Shown here: in pieces, positions 1-9,698 of the stretch
Numbering within the stretch: position 1 is the stretch's first letter
Layout of the letters: every line of letters starts with the position of its first letter
NCBI GenBank assembly: GCA_021806165.1
Contig: JAJZXY010000006.1
Location: 34,295-98,294, forward strand
Reading direction: 5' to 3'
DNA from: Thermoplasmata archaeon
GTDB lineage: Archaea; Thermoplasmatota; Thermoplasmata; Sysuiplasmatales; Sysuiplasmataceae
Length of the DNA: 64,000 nt
Notes under the pieces: model-generated
What the model was told of the DNA's origin: nothing
What the model saw: the letters and a program-made list of their open reading frames with translations, nothing else
The model's database searches: none
Translations under genes and position numbers: made by a program

Positions 1-1377
1 ACACTCAAAAGCATGGCTGAAAGGCTCGCACTCCAGAAGGAGATGGCCGAGAGGACATACGATGTGCTGAAGAAGAGGGCAGCCGCCCTGCTCCAAGGCG
101 GCATCTCATCCGAAAGACTCGACGGGGACATATCCCAGGTCGGCAGCCTTCTGGATGCCAGGAATTTCAAGGCGGTCATAGAGAAGGGCATTGCTGTTGA
201 ACAGCTGATGGAGGACCTGTCCAAGGGAAGCGAGAGGGCCAGGCAGAAGCTCACTGCCCTTGAGGACAAGATTGCCTCCTACGCCGAGCTGGGCATCAAT
301 ATGGATGCCTGCAGGGCAAAGGCCGCTGAAGCAGCCGAACTGATTTCATCAGGCAACTTCACTGAGAGCACTGGTCGTATGCAGGAATGCGAATCCGAGG
401 CAGAGAGGATACTGCACCAGGCCTGCATCTCCAAGATGGCTGCGGCCGAATCGGCATCGGAGGTCGCCTCAAGACTCGGCATCTCAGAAAGGGACGGCAC
501 CACCCCCGAGTACAGGGAGATGATAGAGTCTGGAGACGCTCCCGGTGCTTTCGCTGTTGCAGCAAGGAAGCTCGAGGAAATATCACCTCTGGTGGCAAGC
601 GCCCTCAGGGACAGGTTTGAAAATGCTGTCAATATAGACGGCCTGTCACAGAGTTTCACCGCAGGAATGAGAAATGAATTCGAGGAGCTGATGGAGTCTC
701 AGCGTTACTCCGAATCTCTCGACTTCACAGAGAAGCTGGAAAGGGATATGAAGTCAAAGTCTGCGATGCTCGCAGAGATGGACGGCCTCTCCAGGCAGTT
801 TTCCGACGTCGCCGGTGATCTGCGCAGGACAGGCATAAACATCAGGACCTTCGACATGAGATACGGCGCTATAACAATGGAGCTCTCGGACCAGAGCCTT
901 GAGGAGATGAGGAAGCTGGTCGACGAGATGAAGAAGCTCAAGTCGGAATACTCCCCCAGGCTGACCATTGGCTGCTCCGGCAGCCGATGGGGCCCTCAGC
1001 TGACAGTTACCAACGCAGGAAGGGTTGTCGCTCTGAGCGCATCAGTCAGCATCAAGGGCGAGGCACTGACGAAAGTGGAGGCGCTTGGCAACCTGAAACC
1101 GGGGGAGAGCAGGACGATGAATCTGCCCGGAACGGTACGCGGAGAGATCGTTGTGAACGCAGTGGCCTCAAGCCCTGTTGACAACGGCAATTTCTCCACG
1201 ACGCTCACATTCCACCTCGATGGAAGCTCAATCACGCCGCTTGTATTTTGCCCTGCATGCAGGGGGAAGATCAGGAGTGGCGGCAGGAGTTACACATGCG
1301 CATGCGGCAGGACCTACCATGAGCAGTGCGCCCGCCGCTCATCCGCGTGTGAATGCGGCAAGCCAATCAGCATGTGA
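1..1377 (+). CDS. Coiled-coil protein with C-terminal RING-like zinc domain (probably 5' truncated)
   Basis: Unrecognised protein. The first ~320 residues are charged and helix-rich (many Glu/Lys/Arg with Ala/Leu), with repeated short helical hairpins likely to form coiled coils. Residues ~320-405 look like a beta-sandwich of the kind found in CARDB/Ig-like domains. The last ~43 residues hold a cysteine/histidine cluster (CPAC, CAC, YHEQC, CEC) resembling a RING/PHD-type double zinc site. The first ATG is at 13, but the frame is open to base 1 and no ribosome-binding site fits in the first 12 bases, so the gene probably begins outside the window. It converges on the DUF218 gene. Function unknown; a scaffold or protein-interaction role is inference only. 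Confidence 0.7.
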   Translation, partial: TLKSMAERLALQKEMAERTYDVLKKRAAALLQGGISSERLDGDISQVGSLLDARNFKAVIEKGIAVEQLMEDLSKGSERARQKLTALEDKIASYAELGINMDACRAKAAEAAELISSGNFTESTGRMQECESEAERILHQACISKMAAAESASEVASRLGISERDGTTPEYREMIESGDAPGAFAVAARKLEEISPLVASALRDRFENAVNIDGLSQSFTAGMRNEFEELMESQRYSESLDFTEKLERDMKSKSAMLAEMDGLSRQFSDVAGDLRRTGINIRTFDMRYGAITMELSDQSLEEMRKLVDEMKKLKSEYSPRLTIGCSGSRWGPQLTVTNAGRVVALSASVSIKGEALTKVEALGNLKPGESRTMNLPGTVRGEIVVNAVASSPVDNGNFSTTLTFHLDGSSITPLVFCPACRGKIRSGGRSYTCACGRTYHEQCARRSSACECGKPISM

Positions 1378-1386
1378 ACACGTCCT

Positions 1387-1923
1387 TCAAAGGCCCCTGA
1401 CCTCCTTTGAATAGTATGGATGCAGGCTGCTCATCCTCCGGCAGAGATCGTCAAGCTGCCACGGGTCGATGCCCTCAAGTATGTACTCTGCAAGCTCCAT
1501 TGCCTCCAGCTCCTTTGCTGACATAGGGAGCGGCCTGCCGTAGCATTCCATTTCCACATCCCCGAGCACCCTGCTGAATATGAATGAAGCTCGCTCGAAA
1601 TGTGCAGGGCCTGTCACCACATGGATCGAGGAGAATTTCAGATTCTTCAGTATGAGCCCTGAAAAGCAGGCGTTCCCCAACGTGTCCAGGCTCATTGTCT
1701 CAAGGATTGTCGCCACATGCGCAGGGATGCCCTCCTGCTCTGCTATCTCCTGCATCAGCAGCGCCTCGCTTCTTGCACCCGACGTCGCACCGCCTGAGAA
1801 TATCAGTGCGGATGCAGCTGTGCTTCCGGCCAGCGCAACCCCGTGCCTGACCCTCAGGCGCAGCTCTTCAGTGGGCAATCCGCCTTCAGGCCTGTCCCCC
1901 AGCACAATGATGATCGGCCTCAT
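1387..1923 (-). CDS. DUF218 (YdcF/SanA-like) protein
   Basis: 178-residue protein with the DUF218 pattern: a hydrophobic N-terminal strand ending in a Gly, a FSGG motif followed by SEA (about residues 43-54), a conserved E-x-x-S-x-D-T-x-x-NA segment (about 78-88) and a VVTGPAHFERA strand/loop near residue 102. Family members such as YdcF bind S-adenosylmethionine or nucleotides, and others act in envelope metabolism; the substrate here cannot be told. There is no membrane anchor, unlike SanA. It lies 18 bp downstream of the cyclodeaminase gene on the same strand and is probably last in that operon, but a link with folate chemistry is only positional. Confidence 0.7.
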   Translation of the reverse strand: MRPIIIVLGDRPEGGLPTEELRLRVRHGVALAGSTAASALIFSGGATSGARSEALLMQEIAEQEGIPAHVATILETMSLDTLGNACFSGLILKNLKFSSIHVVTGPAHFERASFIFSRVLGDVEMECYGRPLPMSAKELEAMELAEYILEGIDPWQLDDLCRRMSSLHPYYSKEVRGL

Positions 1924-1941
1924 CTACGGCACGCACCCGCT

Positions 1942-2541
1942 TCAGCGCGTGAACTGCGGCGGTGAGCGCATAAGCTCAAGCGCCCTCCTGTTCATCTCTT
2001 CCACGAATGCATCATCCTTTATTGACTCAAGGTTGATCTCTAGATTCTCGTACGCCCCCTTGAGCGCAGCCGATGCGAGTATGCCCCCCACAACGGCATC
2101 CGACCTGCTGTTCCTGTTCCCGTTCTCCGCCATGTATGTTGCCATCGACTCGAGCTCGGAGCAGAGTTCCATGATTTGTAGTGGAACCTCGGTGGCCTTC
2201 TTGAGCGCCGCCTGCACCCTTTCGAATCGTTTCAGCTTCTGCAGTTCAGTGTTCTTGGGGAGTGATATGGCTTTCATGACCCCTTCGAAGCTCCTTGCAT
2301 CCCTGTCGCTGCACCTGAGAAGCTCCGCGGATACCCTGACAGCCCTCCGCTTAATCTCCCCAACCCTGGCTGCAACCTGCCTGTAGGCCTCCTTGCCGAG
2401 CGTCAGGTTGCAGTCCATTGCCACCAGGGCCGCACCCAGGGACCCGACAACGGCTGAGGCCGAACCTCCTCCGGGAGTGGGCGATGCTGAACTCAACTCC
2501 TTCACGAACTCCTTCAGCTTCCTTTCCGAAAATGACATCAT
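1942..2541 (-). CDS. fchA: Formiminotetrahydrofolate cyclodeaminase / methenyl-THF cyclohydrolase family (FchA-like)
   Basis: 199-residue, mostly helical protein of the cyclodeaminase/cyclohydrolase family. It has the signature PTPGGGS near residues 21-27 and the usual length of a stand-alone FTCD C-terminal domain. The reaction converts 5-formimino-THF to 5,10-methenyl-THF plus ammonia, or acts as a methenyl-THF cyclohydrolase. The start codon overlaps the stop of the upstream formiminotransferase by four bases (ATGA), so the two halves of the vertebrate bifunctional enzyme are separate but translationally coupled. This coupling argues for formimino transfer in histidine breakdown; histidine ammonia-lyase lies ~11 kb away. 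hutU and hutI are not in the window. Confidence 0.85.
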   Translation of the reverse strand: MMSFSERKLKEFVKELSSASPTPGGGSASAVVGSLGAALVAMDCNLTLGKEAYRQVAARVGEIKRRAVRVSAELLRCSDRDARSFEGVMKAISLPKNTELQKLKRFERVQAALKKATEVPLQIMELCSELESMATYMAENGNRNSRSDAVVGGILASAALKGAYENLEINLESIKDDAFVEEMNRRALELMRSPPQFTR

Positions 2542-3458
2542 TCCATCTCCCTGCTCATAAGTGCATCCAGGAGTCTGCCTTCCATTATCTGTGACCTGTC
2601 GAATTCAATCAGGCCGAGCCTGTCTTCGGCCGCCTCCGATATCGCGGACACGGGCACCATGCCCACTATCTCGCTCCCGGTGACAGAGACCCCTTCAGCC
2701 TCCGCCTCCCTCACTACGCGCGTGAAAACTGCGAGCGGGGTGGTCATGGACAGGTCCGTCAGGTTCATTGAAACCTGTGCCTCCTTCCTCTTCTCGATAA
2801 AAAAGCCAAGCGCCTTTACACCAGGCATGCCTCCGTCCCTCTCCCTTATCTTCCTCGCAATTCTCTTGGCAAGCGATACGTCCTCCGTACCAAGGTACAC
2901 GTTGTATGCCACAAGCACAGGTCTGGCACCAACTACCGTGGCACCGGCGGTTGGGTGCAATTCCGGCTTACCGAAGTCCGGTCTCCTCTCTTCGGTCTGT
3001 ATGCTCTCTTTCAGTCCCTCGTATTCACCCTTCCTTATGCTGGAAAGGCTCCTCCTGTCCTCCCTTGAGGCAGATTTCTCGTAGAGGTATGTGGGAATTT
3101 CCAGTTCGTCTGCAATCCTCCTTGCCAGTGAGATGGATAGCGCCACGCATTCCTCCATTGTAACGCCCTGCAGCGGTATCAGGGGTATGACATCCGTGGC
3201 ACCGATCCTCGGGTGCTGCCCGCTGTGCCTGTTCATGTCTATGAGCTCAGCAGCCCTCCTGCAGGCCTCAAAGGCGGCATCGGCCACCTCATCGGGCGTT
3301 CCCACGAAGGTGAGAACAGATCTGTTATGGTCTCCATCCATCTCGGAGCCGAGGAGTATGACACCCTTGCTGGAGCTGACAGCATCGGCTATCTTGCCAA
3401 CCACAGAGGCATCACGCCCCTCACTGAAATTGGGGACACATTCAACCAGTCTTGCCAT
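2538..3458 (-). CDS. Glutamate formiminotransferase
   Basis: 306 residues, the usual length of the FTCD formiminotransferase domain alone. The N-terminus carries VECVPNFSEGRD (residues 5-16); the HPRIGATDVIP stretch begins at His82, matching the catalytic His of the family. It transfers the formimino group of formiminoglutamate to tetrahydrofolate, the last step of one histidine-degradation route. A TATA-like sequence on the minus strand (TTTTAA near 3500) lies ~40 bp upstream of the ATG, leaving a short leader, so this is probably the first gene of the operon with the cyclodeaminase and DUF218 genes. Use of THF rather than a methanopterin as carrier is inferred. Confidence 0.88.
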   Translation of the reverse strand: MARLVECVPNFSEGRDASVVGKIADAVSSSKGVILLGSEMDGDHNRSVLTFVGTPDEVADAAFEACRRAAELIDMNRHSGQHPRIGATDVIPLIPLQGVTMEECVALSISLARRIADELEIPTYLYEKSASREDRRSLSSIRKGEYEGLKESIQTEERRPDFGKPELHPTAGATVVGARPVLVAYNVYLGTEDVSLAKRIARKIRERDGGMPGVKALGFFIEKRKEAQVSMNLTDLSMTTPLAVFTRVVREAEAEGVSVTGSEIVGMVPVSAISEAAEDRLGLIEFDRSQIMEGRLLDALMSREME

Positions 3459-3535
3459 ATTACCGGATTCTGCCTTGTTCGTAATCCTTCAACTGCTTAA
3501 AACAGTATTCGGTTTGGCACCCCGGCTGGTATTCT

Positions 3536-4690
3536 TCATTCACCGCCTTTCCAGGCTATGGGTGAAACAGACACAGGAGTCATTGAAAGCATCTTCTTCC
3601 TCACATTGCTGACAAGCGCACTTATTTCATCGGAGGAGTATTTCTCAAGCTCACCGCTGTCGGCGAGCCTGGCAATCTCCGGATCGAAAGGCAGCTCACC
3701 GAGCTTCTCGAGGCTGCGGAGCATCTCCGTCTCCGCCCCTGCATCCCTGGGGTAGAGTTCTATCCTTTCCCCGCAGTGCGGGCACTTGAGGTAGCTCATG
3801 TTCTCCACCAGGCCGATAACAGGGACCTTGGTCACCTTCGCCATGTCCAGCGCCTTCTCCACGATCATGTGCGCGAGTGACTGGGGCGTTGTAACCATCA
3901 GTATGCCGTCAAGTGGGACCGACTGGAATACAGTGAGCTGAGCATCGCTTGTCCCTGGAGGAAGATCAAGCAGGAGGAAATGCAGGTCTCCCCACTCAGT
4001 CTGGCCGTACATCTGGACTATGGCCCTCGTGACCAGCGGCCCCCTCCAGACGACAGCCTGCGTCTGCTTCTCCAGTATCAGGTTCATCGAAATCATCTTT
4101 ATTCCCGCCCTGGTTGTTGCAGGAATCAGCATCTTGTCGTTTGCCCCGGCCCTGCCTTCCACGCCAAGTATCTTCGCCATGCTGGGACCTGTAATGTCGG
4201 CGTCGAGTATGCCTACCCTGAACCCCTGTTTGGCAAGCTCGCTTGCTATCACCGCGGTTGTGAGTGACTTGCCCACTCCACCCTTGCCTGAAACTACCCC
4301 TATGATATGCTGGATGCCCATCTTCCCGTATCTGTAGATGCCGGGCGCGATTTCGGTGGCCCCCTTGGGCTTGTTCTCCTCCCTCCTCCGCCTCAGTTCC
4401 TCGGAAAGGGCCGTCTGCTCCTCTTTCGACATCACCCCGAGCTTCAGATCCACAGTCTCGATCTCGGGGTTCGAAAGGAGTATCGTCCTGACATCAGACT
4501 CTATAGTCTTCTGTAGAGGGCATCCCTGCACTGTAAGCGCCACCTCCAGTGAAACCCCGGAACCGCTGACTGCCACGTTGCGGACCATGTTCAGCTCCAC
4601 TATGCTGAGTCCGATCTCCGGGTCCCTTACAGGCTTTAACAGTTCAATGATCTTCTCCTTGTCCAGAAGTATACTCTCCTTTCTCTGCAT
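3536..4690 (-). CDS. mrp: Mrp/NBP35-type Fe-S cluster carrier ATPase with N-terminal MIP18 domain
   Basis: 384 residues. Residues ~10-85 are a MIP18/DUF59 domain (VRDPEIG motif near 21-27), followed by a charged linker and a MinD-like P-loop ATPase. The deviant Walker A, SGKGGVGKS, is at 134-142; DLPPGTSD and the CPHC pair (about two thirds along the ATPase domain) are the switch and Fe-S ligand motifs of ApbC/Nbp35 proteins. It probably holds and transfers [4Fe-4S] clusters in the cytosol, as a dimer bridged by CPxC. Many Fe-S clients lie in this window (LipA, PurF, the GlcF-like subunit). It is separated from the formiminotransferase by 77 bp and looks like its own unit. Confidence 0.9.
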   Translation of the reverse strand: MQRKESILLDKEKIIELLKPVRDPEIGLSIVELNMVRNVAVSGSGVSLEVALTVQGCPLQKTIESDVRTILLSNPEIETVDLKLGVMSKEEQTALSEELRRRREENKPKGATEIAPGIYRYGKMGIQHIIGVVSGKGGVGKSLTTAVIASELAKQGFRVGILDADITGPSMAKILGVEGRAGANDKMLIPATTRAGIKMISMNLILEKQTQAVVWRGPLVTRAIVQMYGQTEWGDLHFLLLDLPPGTSDAQLTVFQSVPLDGILMVTTPQSLAHMIVEKALDMAKVTKVPVIGLVENMSYLKCPHCGERIELYPRDAGAETEMLRSLEKLGELPFDPEIARLADSGELEKYSSDEISALVSNVRKKMLSMTPVSVSPIAWKGGE

Positions 4691-4816
4691 TTATCCACGG
4701 CCGGTGATGCACAACATCCCGCCTGGGTCCGGTGTAACCCGGTCCCGCCACCGCGGCAGACTGGTTGTACCTTTGCTGATTATTTTAGCCTTGTCCTGCT
4801 GCCGGAGCTCATGCCC

Positions 4817-5320
4817 TCATCTTTCAACGTCAATGAGTGCGATTTTCTCCAGAACCGCATCGGCAGCGGTGCTGCAGTCGACGCCATCCACTCCGAGAAG
4901 TCCGGCGTACTTCAGCTTCCCGCTGTTGATTTCCAGCAGCCCGTCATCCCTGGTAAGGCCCATTGAGCCTGTTATTCTTTCCGCCTCATCCCCATCCAGC
5001 GCAGGCACTGCAACCAGTGCAATCTCCGTTTCATTCTCAACCCTGACCGCCTCGAGCGACTTTGAAAGCTGCCTGCTGCAGCCCGCATAGTGCGCGACTT
5101 CGGTCATAAGGTCCATGGACGTGCTTTCTCCGCGATCCAGCGCCCTTGCGGCGTGCATATATGCGGAGATAAGGTGCACCCTGCCAAACACGACGCACGC
5201 ACGGACAGGCTGGACACGCCACCCCGCCTGCCCAAAGGTCCGGATCAGCGCCGACGCATCCACGGGATGCCGGGCGCGGAAACCCACGATGCTGTAGCTG
5301 CCTGCCTCAGCTGTTTTCAT
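4817..5320 (-). CDS. cgi121: KEOPS complex subunit Cgi121
   Basis: 167 residues from the ATG at 5320; the reading frame is open further upstream but that stretch lies inside the Hel308 gene and is basic and unlike the family. Similarity is by overall pattern: an early IVGF strand, a central helix preceded by VVFGRVHLISAYMHAARA, and a TEVAHYAGCSRQLSKSLE segment typical of Cgi121 subunits. Cgi121 binds the CCA tail of tRNA and recruits it to Kae1-Bud32-Pcc1 for t6A37 synthesis. Its start overlaps the end of hel308 by 14 bp on the same strand, so the two are co-transcribed. No other KEOPS gene is present here. Confidence 0.75.
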   Translation of the reverse strand: MKTAEAGSYSIVGFRARHPVDASALIRTFGQAGWRVQPVRACVVFGRVHLISAYMHAARALDRGESTSMDLMTEVAHYAGCSRQLSKSLEAVRVENETEIALVAVPALDGDEAERITGSMGLTRDDGLLEINSGKLKYAGLLGVDGVDCSTAADAVLEKIALIDVER

Positions 5321-7490
5321 CAAAAAACCAGTCCTTCGGGATGCTGTCTCCACTTTCCTTTGCCTCCTGCGTTCTCCTGCCCCTCCTTGCCTGGGAAAGG
5401 ATCGAACGTGCGAGCTGCGCACCTATCCCTGGAACGCGCATCAGCTCCTCCTCTGTCGACTCGGCAATCCTGCCGCGACTCCTGAATCCCCTGGAAAAGA
5501 GCGCTATGGCCCTCGCCCGTCCAATGCCGCGGAGTGATGCGACGTCCATAAGCCTCTCGCTCACTCCCTTCTCTACCCTCCGGGCAATGCGTCCTATTTC
5601 GGCAGCGTTCTCACTTCCTGACAGCTCTGCAAGCTCCTCGGCGCTGTAGAGCAGCCATGCAGCCGTTTCGGCCTTGTTCCTCAGGTCTCCGGGATAGATT
5701 CCGTAGCGCTTGAGTATGCTCTCCTCCCTCTCCTCACCTATCCAGTCCTTGAGCATCATCGCAGTCTTGAGTTCAGAAAGGTACAGCATATCATCCTCCG
5801 CATCGTCGAAGCTCAGAATCATCTCACCACTCCTGTTGTCAATCACCTCCAGTAGCATCTCACTGTCAGAGTTCCTGGCATAGATGGGAATCATGTCGGG
5901 AGTCGAGCATATGCCGTGGAGCAGTCCCAGCTCCTTTCCCTTCCTGAATTCAGAAATCAGCTTCCTGAGAGTGATTGCCGACTTCGGGTCAATATAAAGG
6001 TCTGAAACCCTCTTGCCGAAGAGCGTGGCCCTGAACTCCTCCCCCTCGCCCGTCACCATTCCGTTGGTCCTCAGATAGTCAAGTGCATCCACTGCGGCGT
6101 CTTCAAGCGCTTCAAGATCAAACTGGTATGCATAGAATGTCAGCGCAAGGAAATCCCTGAGCTCGCCCATGCTGTTGGCGAGCCTCGTTGCAACCGCTGA
6201 GAGCACATGGTTGCGCAGCGACCTCTCATTCCCTATCTGGGACCTTATGCTTTCCACGTCTCCAAGCAGGTACTCTTCAAGGACGAAGGAAGCCATCTCC
6301 CTGTTTTTTGCGACTATGATGGCTTCGCCGTAGGGGTCGTAGCGCGGCCGTCCAGCTCTTCCGCACATCTGCTTTACCTCCATGACGGGTATGAGGGTGC
6401 TGCCCAGCTGCGAGTCATACCTGTACAGGTCGCGTACTATCACAGTTCTTGCCGGGAGGTTTATGCCGGCGGCAAGTGTAGGGGTGGCAAAGAGGCACTT
6501 GATCTTCCTCTCCTTGAACAGTTTCTCAACCATACGCCTCTGAGAATTGGTGAGGCCCGCATGGTGAAATGCCAAACCGCTCTTAACGCAGTCCTTTAGC
6601 CGCGAGCTCATCTCACCAGGTTCCTCGAGATCATCCTGAAGCTCCTCGTCTGACACCGCTTCCGCATCCTCATCCTCCTGAAGCAGCTTCCTCATCTGGC
6701 TGCGGTATTTCATGGCAGCGCTTTCGCAGTTCTTCCTGGTGTTGACAAAAACAAGAGCCTGACCTCCGTTGCTGAGTGAATCGTGTATGAGGGACCACAC
6801 ATCCTCCTCAATCTTCCGGACTGCCCTCCTTTCGTTATTGCTGAAAAATATCTCAGAATTTGCATAGACCCCCTGCTTGAGCTCGACAGGCCTCCACTCG
6901 CTCGTATAATGCTCCGCATCAAGCCATTCAGCAATCTCGGCAGAATTCTTGATCGTGGCACTCAGACCGATAACCTGGATGTTCGGTATCAGTTTCCGCA
7001 GCCGCGCTATCACCATTTCCAGGGTTGGTCCCCTGTCGGGCTCATTGATAAGGTGTATTTCATCGACCACTATGACGGACAGCTTCGAAATCCAGGCGGC
7101 GCTGTGCCTCAGGAGTGAATCGGCCTTTTCGCTCGTCGCCACTATTATGTCATAGCCTGCAAGAGAATCGCCCCTCGAATCAAAGTCTCCAGTTGATATG
7201 GCCACCCTGAAACCTAGCTGCTCATAGGCCTTGAGCTCCTCATACTTCTCGGAGGCAAGGGCCCTCAGAGGCACGATGTACATGCCCTTCTGTCCCATGC
7301 TCGCCGCCCTGAGCAGCGCCATGTAGCCGATAAGCGACTTCCCGCTGGCTGTCGGGACCGCAACCACCATGTTCCTGCCCTGCAGCACTGAAGGGACGGT
7401 TGCAGACTGGGTGGGATAGAGTTCTTCAATCCCCTGTTCCCGAAGGGTTCTGGCCACCTCAGGGTCAAGATGCAGCTCTTCAACCAGCAT
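5307..7490 (-). CDS. hel308: Hel308/Hjm ATP-dependent DNA helicase
   Basis: 727 residues, the normal length for Hel308. Walker A PTASGKS is at 46-52, DEIH at 143-146, the motif VI core QMCGRAGRPRYDPYG lies in RecA domain 2, and two helix-hairpin-helix elements (LRGIGRARA and RVPGIGAQLA) lie in the C-terminal ~75 residues. Hel308 is a 3'-5' superfamily 2 helicase that remodels stalled replication forks and recombination intermediates. A Cys-rich stretch is not seen. A minus-strand TATA-like region (TATATTAAG / TTAAGTACTT, ~7501-7520) sits 16-26 bp upstream of the ATG, suggesting a leaderless or nearly leaderless message. The gene is divergent from lonB and overlaps cgi121 downstream. Confidence 0.95.
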   Translation of the reverse strand: MLVEELHLDPEVARTLREQGIEELYPTQSATVPSVLQGRNMVVAVPTASGKSLIGYMALLRAASMGQKGMYIVPLRALASEKYEELKAYEQLGFRVAISTGDFDSRGDSLAGYDIIVATSEKADSLLRHSAAWISKLSVIVVDEIHLINEPDRGPTLEMVIARLRKLIPNIQVIGLSATIKNSAEIAEWLDAEHYTSEWRPVELKQGVYANSEIFFSNNERRAVRKIEEDVWSLIHDSLSNGGQALVFVNTRKNCESAAMKYRSQMRKLLQEDEDAEAVSDEELQDDLEEPGEMSSRLKDCVKSGLAFHHAGLTNSQRRMVEKLFKERKIKCLFATPTLAAGINLPARTVIVRDLYRYDSQLGSTLIPVMEVKQMCGRAGRPRYDPYGEAIIVAKNREMASFVLEEYLLGDVESIRSQIGNERSLRNHVLSAVATRLANSMGELRDFLALTFYAYQFDLEALEDAAVDALDYLRTNGMVTGEGEEFRATLFGKRVSDLYIDPKSAITLRKLISEFRKGKELGLLHGICSTPDMIPIYARNSDSEMLLEVIDNRSGEMILSFDDAEDDMLYLSELKTAMMLKDWIGEEREESILKRYGIYPGDLRNKAETAAWLLYSAEELAELSGSENAAEIGRIARRVEKGVSERLMDVASLRGIGRARAIALFSRGFRSRGRIAESTEEELMRVPGIGAQLARSILSQARRGRRTQEAKESGDSIPKDWFFDENS

Positions 7491-7658
7491 CTGTTTACCT
7501 TAATATATGCAAGTACTTAACCAGTTCAAGAGGCTGGACGAGCCTTTCAGCATGTCTCCAATGCCGGGGCAAATCGTAATGGCCCGGGTCAACCGTGAGG
7601 ACTCTTCCCAAAAACCTTATTTAGCAACGAATCGTACAATTAAAAAGAGCTGAAATAT

Positions 7659-9677
7659 TTGTCCGATAACGTTAACAACGTGACCTCTGACGACAAGGTC
7701 GAGGACGATCTGCCTGACGCAGACACCTGGATCGTGAGCCAGAATTTCTCAAGCACCGGTGAAATCAACATTCCACCTCATCTCGCAGACCAGGTTATAG
7801 GGCAGGACGAGGCGGTGAGGGTAGTCAGGAAGGCTGCCGAGCAGAAGAGACACGTGATGCTCATAGGGGAGCCGGGCACCGGCAAGTCCATGCTCGCAAG
7901 ATCCATGACAGAGTTCCTGCCGAAAAGCGAGCTTCAGGATGTCATCGCCTACCACAATTCCGACGATCCTAACGAGCCCAAGATCAGGGTAGTGCCTGTG
8001 GGCAAGGGCAGGGAGATTGTGAATGCCCAGAGGGCCGAGATGCTGCAGAGGAGACAGCAGAAGGCATCTGTCTACTGGATGCTCGTGGTCATGATTCTCA
8101 TTGTGTCTGTGGCGATATTCATAATCGACCATGACCCGTCCATTATACTCTTTGGCATCATAGGCGCCATTATCATCTACTTCATGATGCGCTACACCGG
8201 ACAGCGCCAGGAAAGTATCATGGTTCCCAAGCTGCTTATCGGGCACAGCCCTGATGAGCTCCCCCCTTTCATCGACGCCACGGGGGCCCATGCAGGCGCC
8301 CTCCTCGGCGACGTAAAGCACGACCCTTTCCAGAGCGGCGGCCTTGAAACGCCGGCACATGAGCGCCTGGAAGTGGGTGCCATCCACAAGGCAAACAAAG
8401 GTGTACTTTTCATTGATGAGATCAACCTGCTCAGGATAGAGTCGCAGCAGAGCCTTCTGACCGCGCTGCAGGAAGGCAAGTTCTCAATACTGGGGCAGAG
8501 CGAGAGGAGCTCAGGCGCCATGGTGAAGAGCGAGCCAGTTCCATGTGATTTCATTCTTGTTGCGGCAGGAAATCTGGACGCGCTGCAGGGTATGCATCCT
8601 GCGCTTCGGTCTCGTGTCAGGGGGTATGGCTATGAGGTTTACATGAACACGACCATGCCAGATACCAACCTAAACAGGGAGAAGCTGGTCCGCTTCGTCG
8701 CGCAGGAAGTGGTGAAGGACAAGAAGATACCCCATTTCGACAAGTTTGCTGTCTCTGAGATTATCAAGGAGGCGCAGCGGCGCGCCGGCAGGAAGGGCAG
8801 ACTCACCCTCAGGCTGCGTGAACTTGGTGGCCTGGTCAGGGTTGCAGGCGACATAGCCCGGGAAGAGAGTTCTGATGTGGTCAAGAATGAGCACGTCCTG
8901 AAGGCAAAGAAGATTGCCCGCTCCCTGGAACAGCAGGTCGCGGACAGGTACATTCAGAGAAGGAAGGAATACAACACAATATCGATTGGCGGCAGCCTCG
9001 TGGGAACGGTCAACGGCCTCGCCGCACTTGGTGCCGATACAGGAATGTCTGAGTTCTCGGGAATAGTGCTGCCCATCGTTGCAGAGGTGACGCCGGCCCA
9101 TACACGCTCTGGCGGAAGGGTGGTCGCCACAGGCAAGCTGGGGGAGATCGCAAAGGAGGCAGTTGACAACGTTTCAGCAATCATCAAAAAATACTCCGGC
9201 GAAGACATAAGCAACCATGATATCCACATACAATTCATAGGCACATATGAGGGCGTGGAGGGTGACAGCGCCTCCATTTCCATAGCCACCGCTGTGATTA
9301 GCGCTTATGAGAACATCCCTGTCGACCAGACAATAGCCATGACAGGGAGCCTCAGTGTTCGCGGCGACGTCCTGCCCGTAGGCGGCGTTACTGCAAAGAC
9401 AGAAGCTGCAGCCGAAACGGGACTGAGGGAGGTCATCGTACCGCTCGATAACCTTGGGGACATCATACTCGATCCAAAGTATGAGGGGAAGGTCAAGGTT
9501 TACCCTGTCAGGACGCTTCTCGATGTTCTCAGGGAAGCCCTGGTCCCCGGTTCCGAGAAGGACAAACTGATCTCGAAGCTCAGCTCCATACTCGGTGAGA
9601 TGTCGAACAAACAGGAAGATGTGGACCAGTCGGTCACAGCCACGAAGATAAAGGGCGGAAGACCGGTAGCCCGCTGA
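7659..9677 (+). CDS. lonB: Archaeal Lon protease (LonB), membrane-anchored
   Basis: 672 residues. Walker A GEPGTGKS is at 70-77, two hydrophobic segments at ~138-157 and ~161-177 form the membrane insertion typical of LonB within the AAA+ domain, and the Walker B region is LFIDEINLL. The C-terminal protease domain holds the Ser-Lys dyad: Ser537 in EGDSAS and Lys580 in GGVTAK. LonB is the main ATP-dependent quality-control protease at the cytoplasmic membrane of archaea. The only plausible start is TTG at 7659 (or GTG at 7680); there is no ATG before the AAA+ core. A TATA-like CCTTATTTAG at ~7615-7624 would give a leader of only ~12 nt. Divergent from hel308. Confidence 0.94.
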   Translation: MSDNVNNVTSDDKVEDDLPDADTWIVSQNFSSTGEINIPPHLADQVIGQDEAVRVVRKAAEQKRHVMLIGEPGTGKSMLARSMTEFLPKSELQDVIAYHNSDDPNEPKIRVVPVGKGREIVNAQRAEMLQRRQQKASVYWMLVVMILIVSVAIFIIDHDPSIILFGIIGAIIIYFMMRYTGQRQESIMVPKLLIGHSPDELPPFIDATGAHAGALLGDVKHDPFQSGGLETPAHERLEVGAIHKANKGVLFIDEINLLRIESQQSLLTALQEGKFSILGQSERSSGAMVKSEPVPCDFILVAAGNLDALQGMHPALRSRVRGYGYEVYMNTTMPDTNLNREKLVRFVAQEVVKDKKIPHFDKFAVSEIIKEAQRRAGRKGRLTLRLRELGGLVRVAGDIAREESSDVVKNEHVLKAKKIARSLEQQVADRYIQRRKEYNTISIGGSLVGTVNGLAALGADTGMSEFSGIVLPIVAEVTPAHTRSGGRVVATGKLGEIAKEAVDNVSAIIKKYSGEDISNHDIHIQFIGTYEGVEGDSASISIATAVISAYENIPVDQTIAMTGSLSVRGDVLPVGGVTAKTEAAAETGLREVIVPLDNLGDIILDPKYEGKVKVYPVRTLLDVLREALVPGSEKDKLISKLSSILGEMSNKQEDVDQSVTATKIKGGRPVAR

Positions 9678-9698
9678 GCCAGCCGAAGTTGATATTGG

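Noticed and set aside
1580..2386. 268-codon plus-strand open frame opposite the DUF218 and cyclodeaminase genes
   Set aside because: Low-complexity Ser/Ala/Leu composition typical of an antisense shadow in GC-rich DNA; both minus-strand genes have clear family motifs.
5321..5422. Longer N-terminus for Cgi121
   Set aside because: The extra 34 residues lie inside hel308, are Arg-rich and do not resemble the family; ATG 5320 fits.
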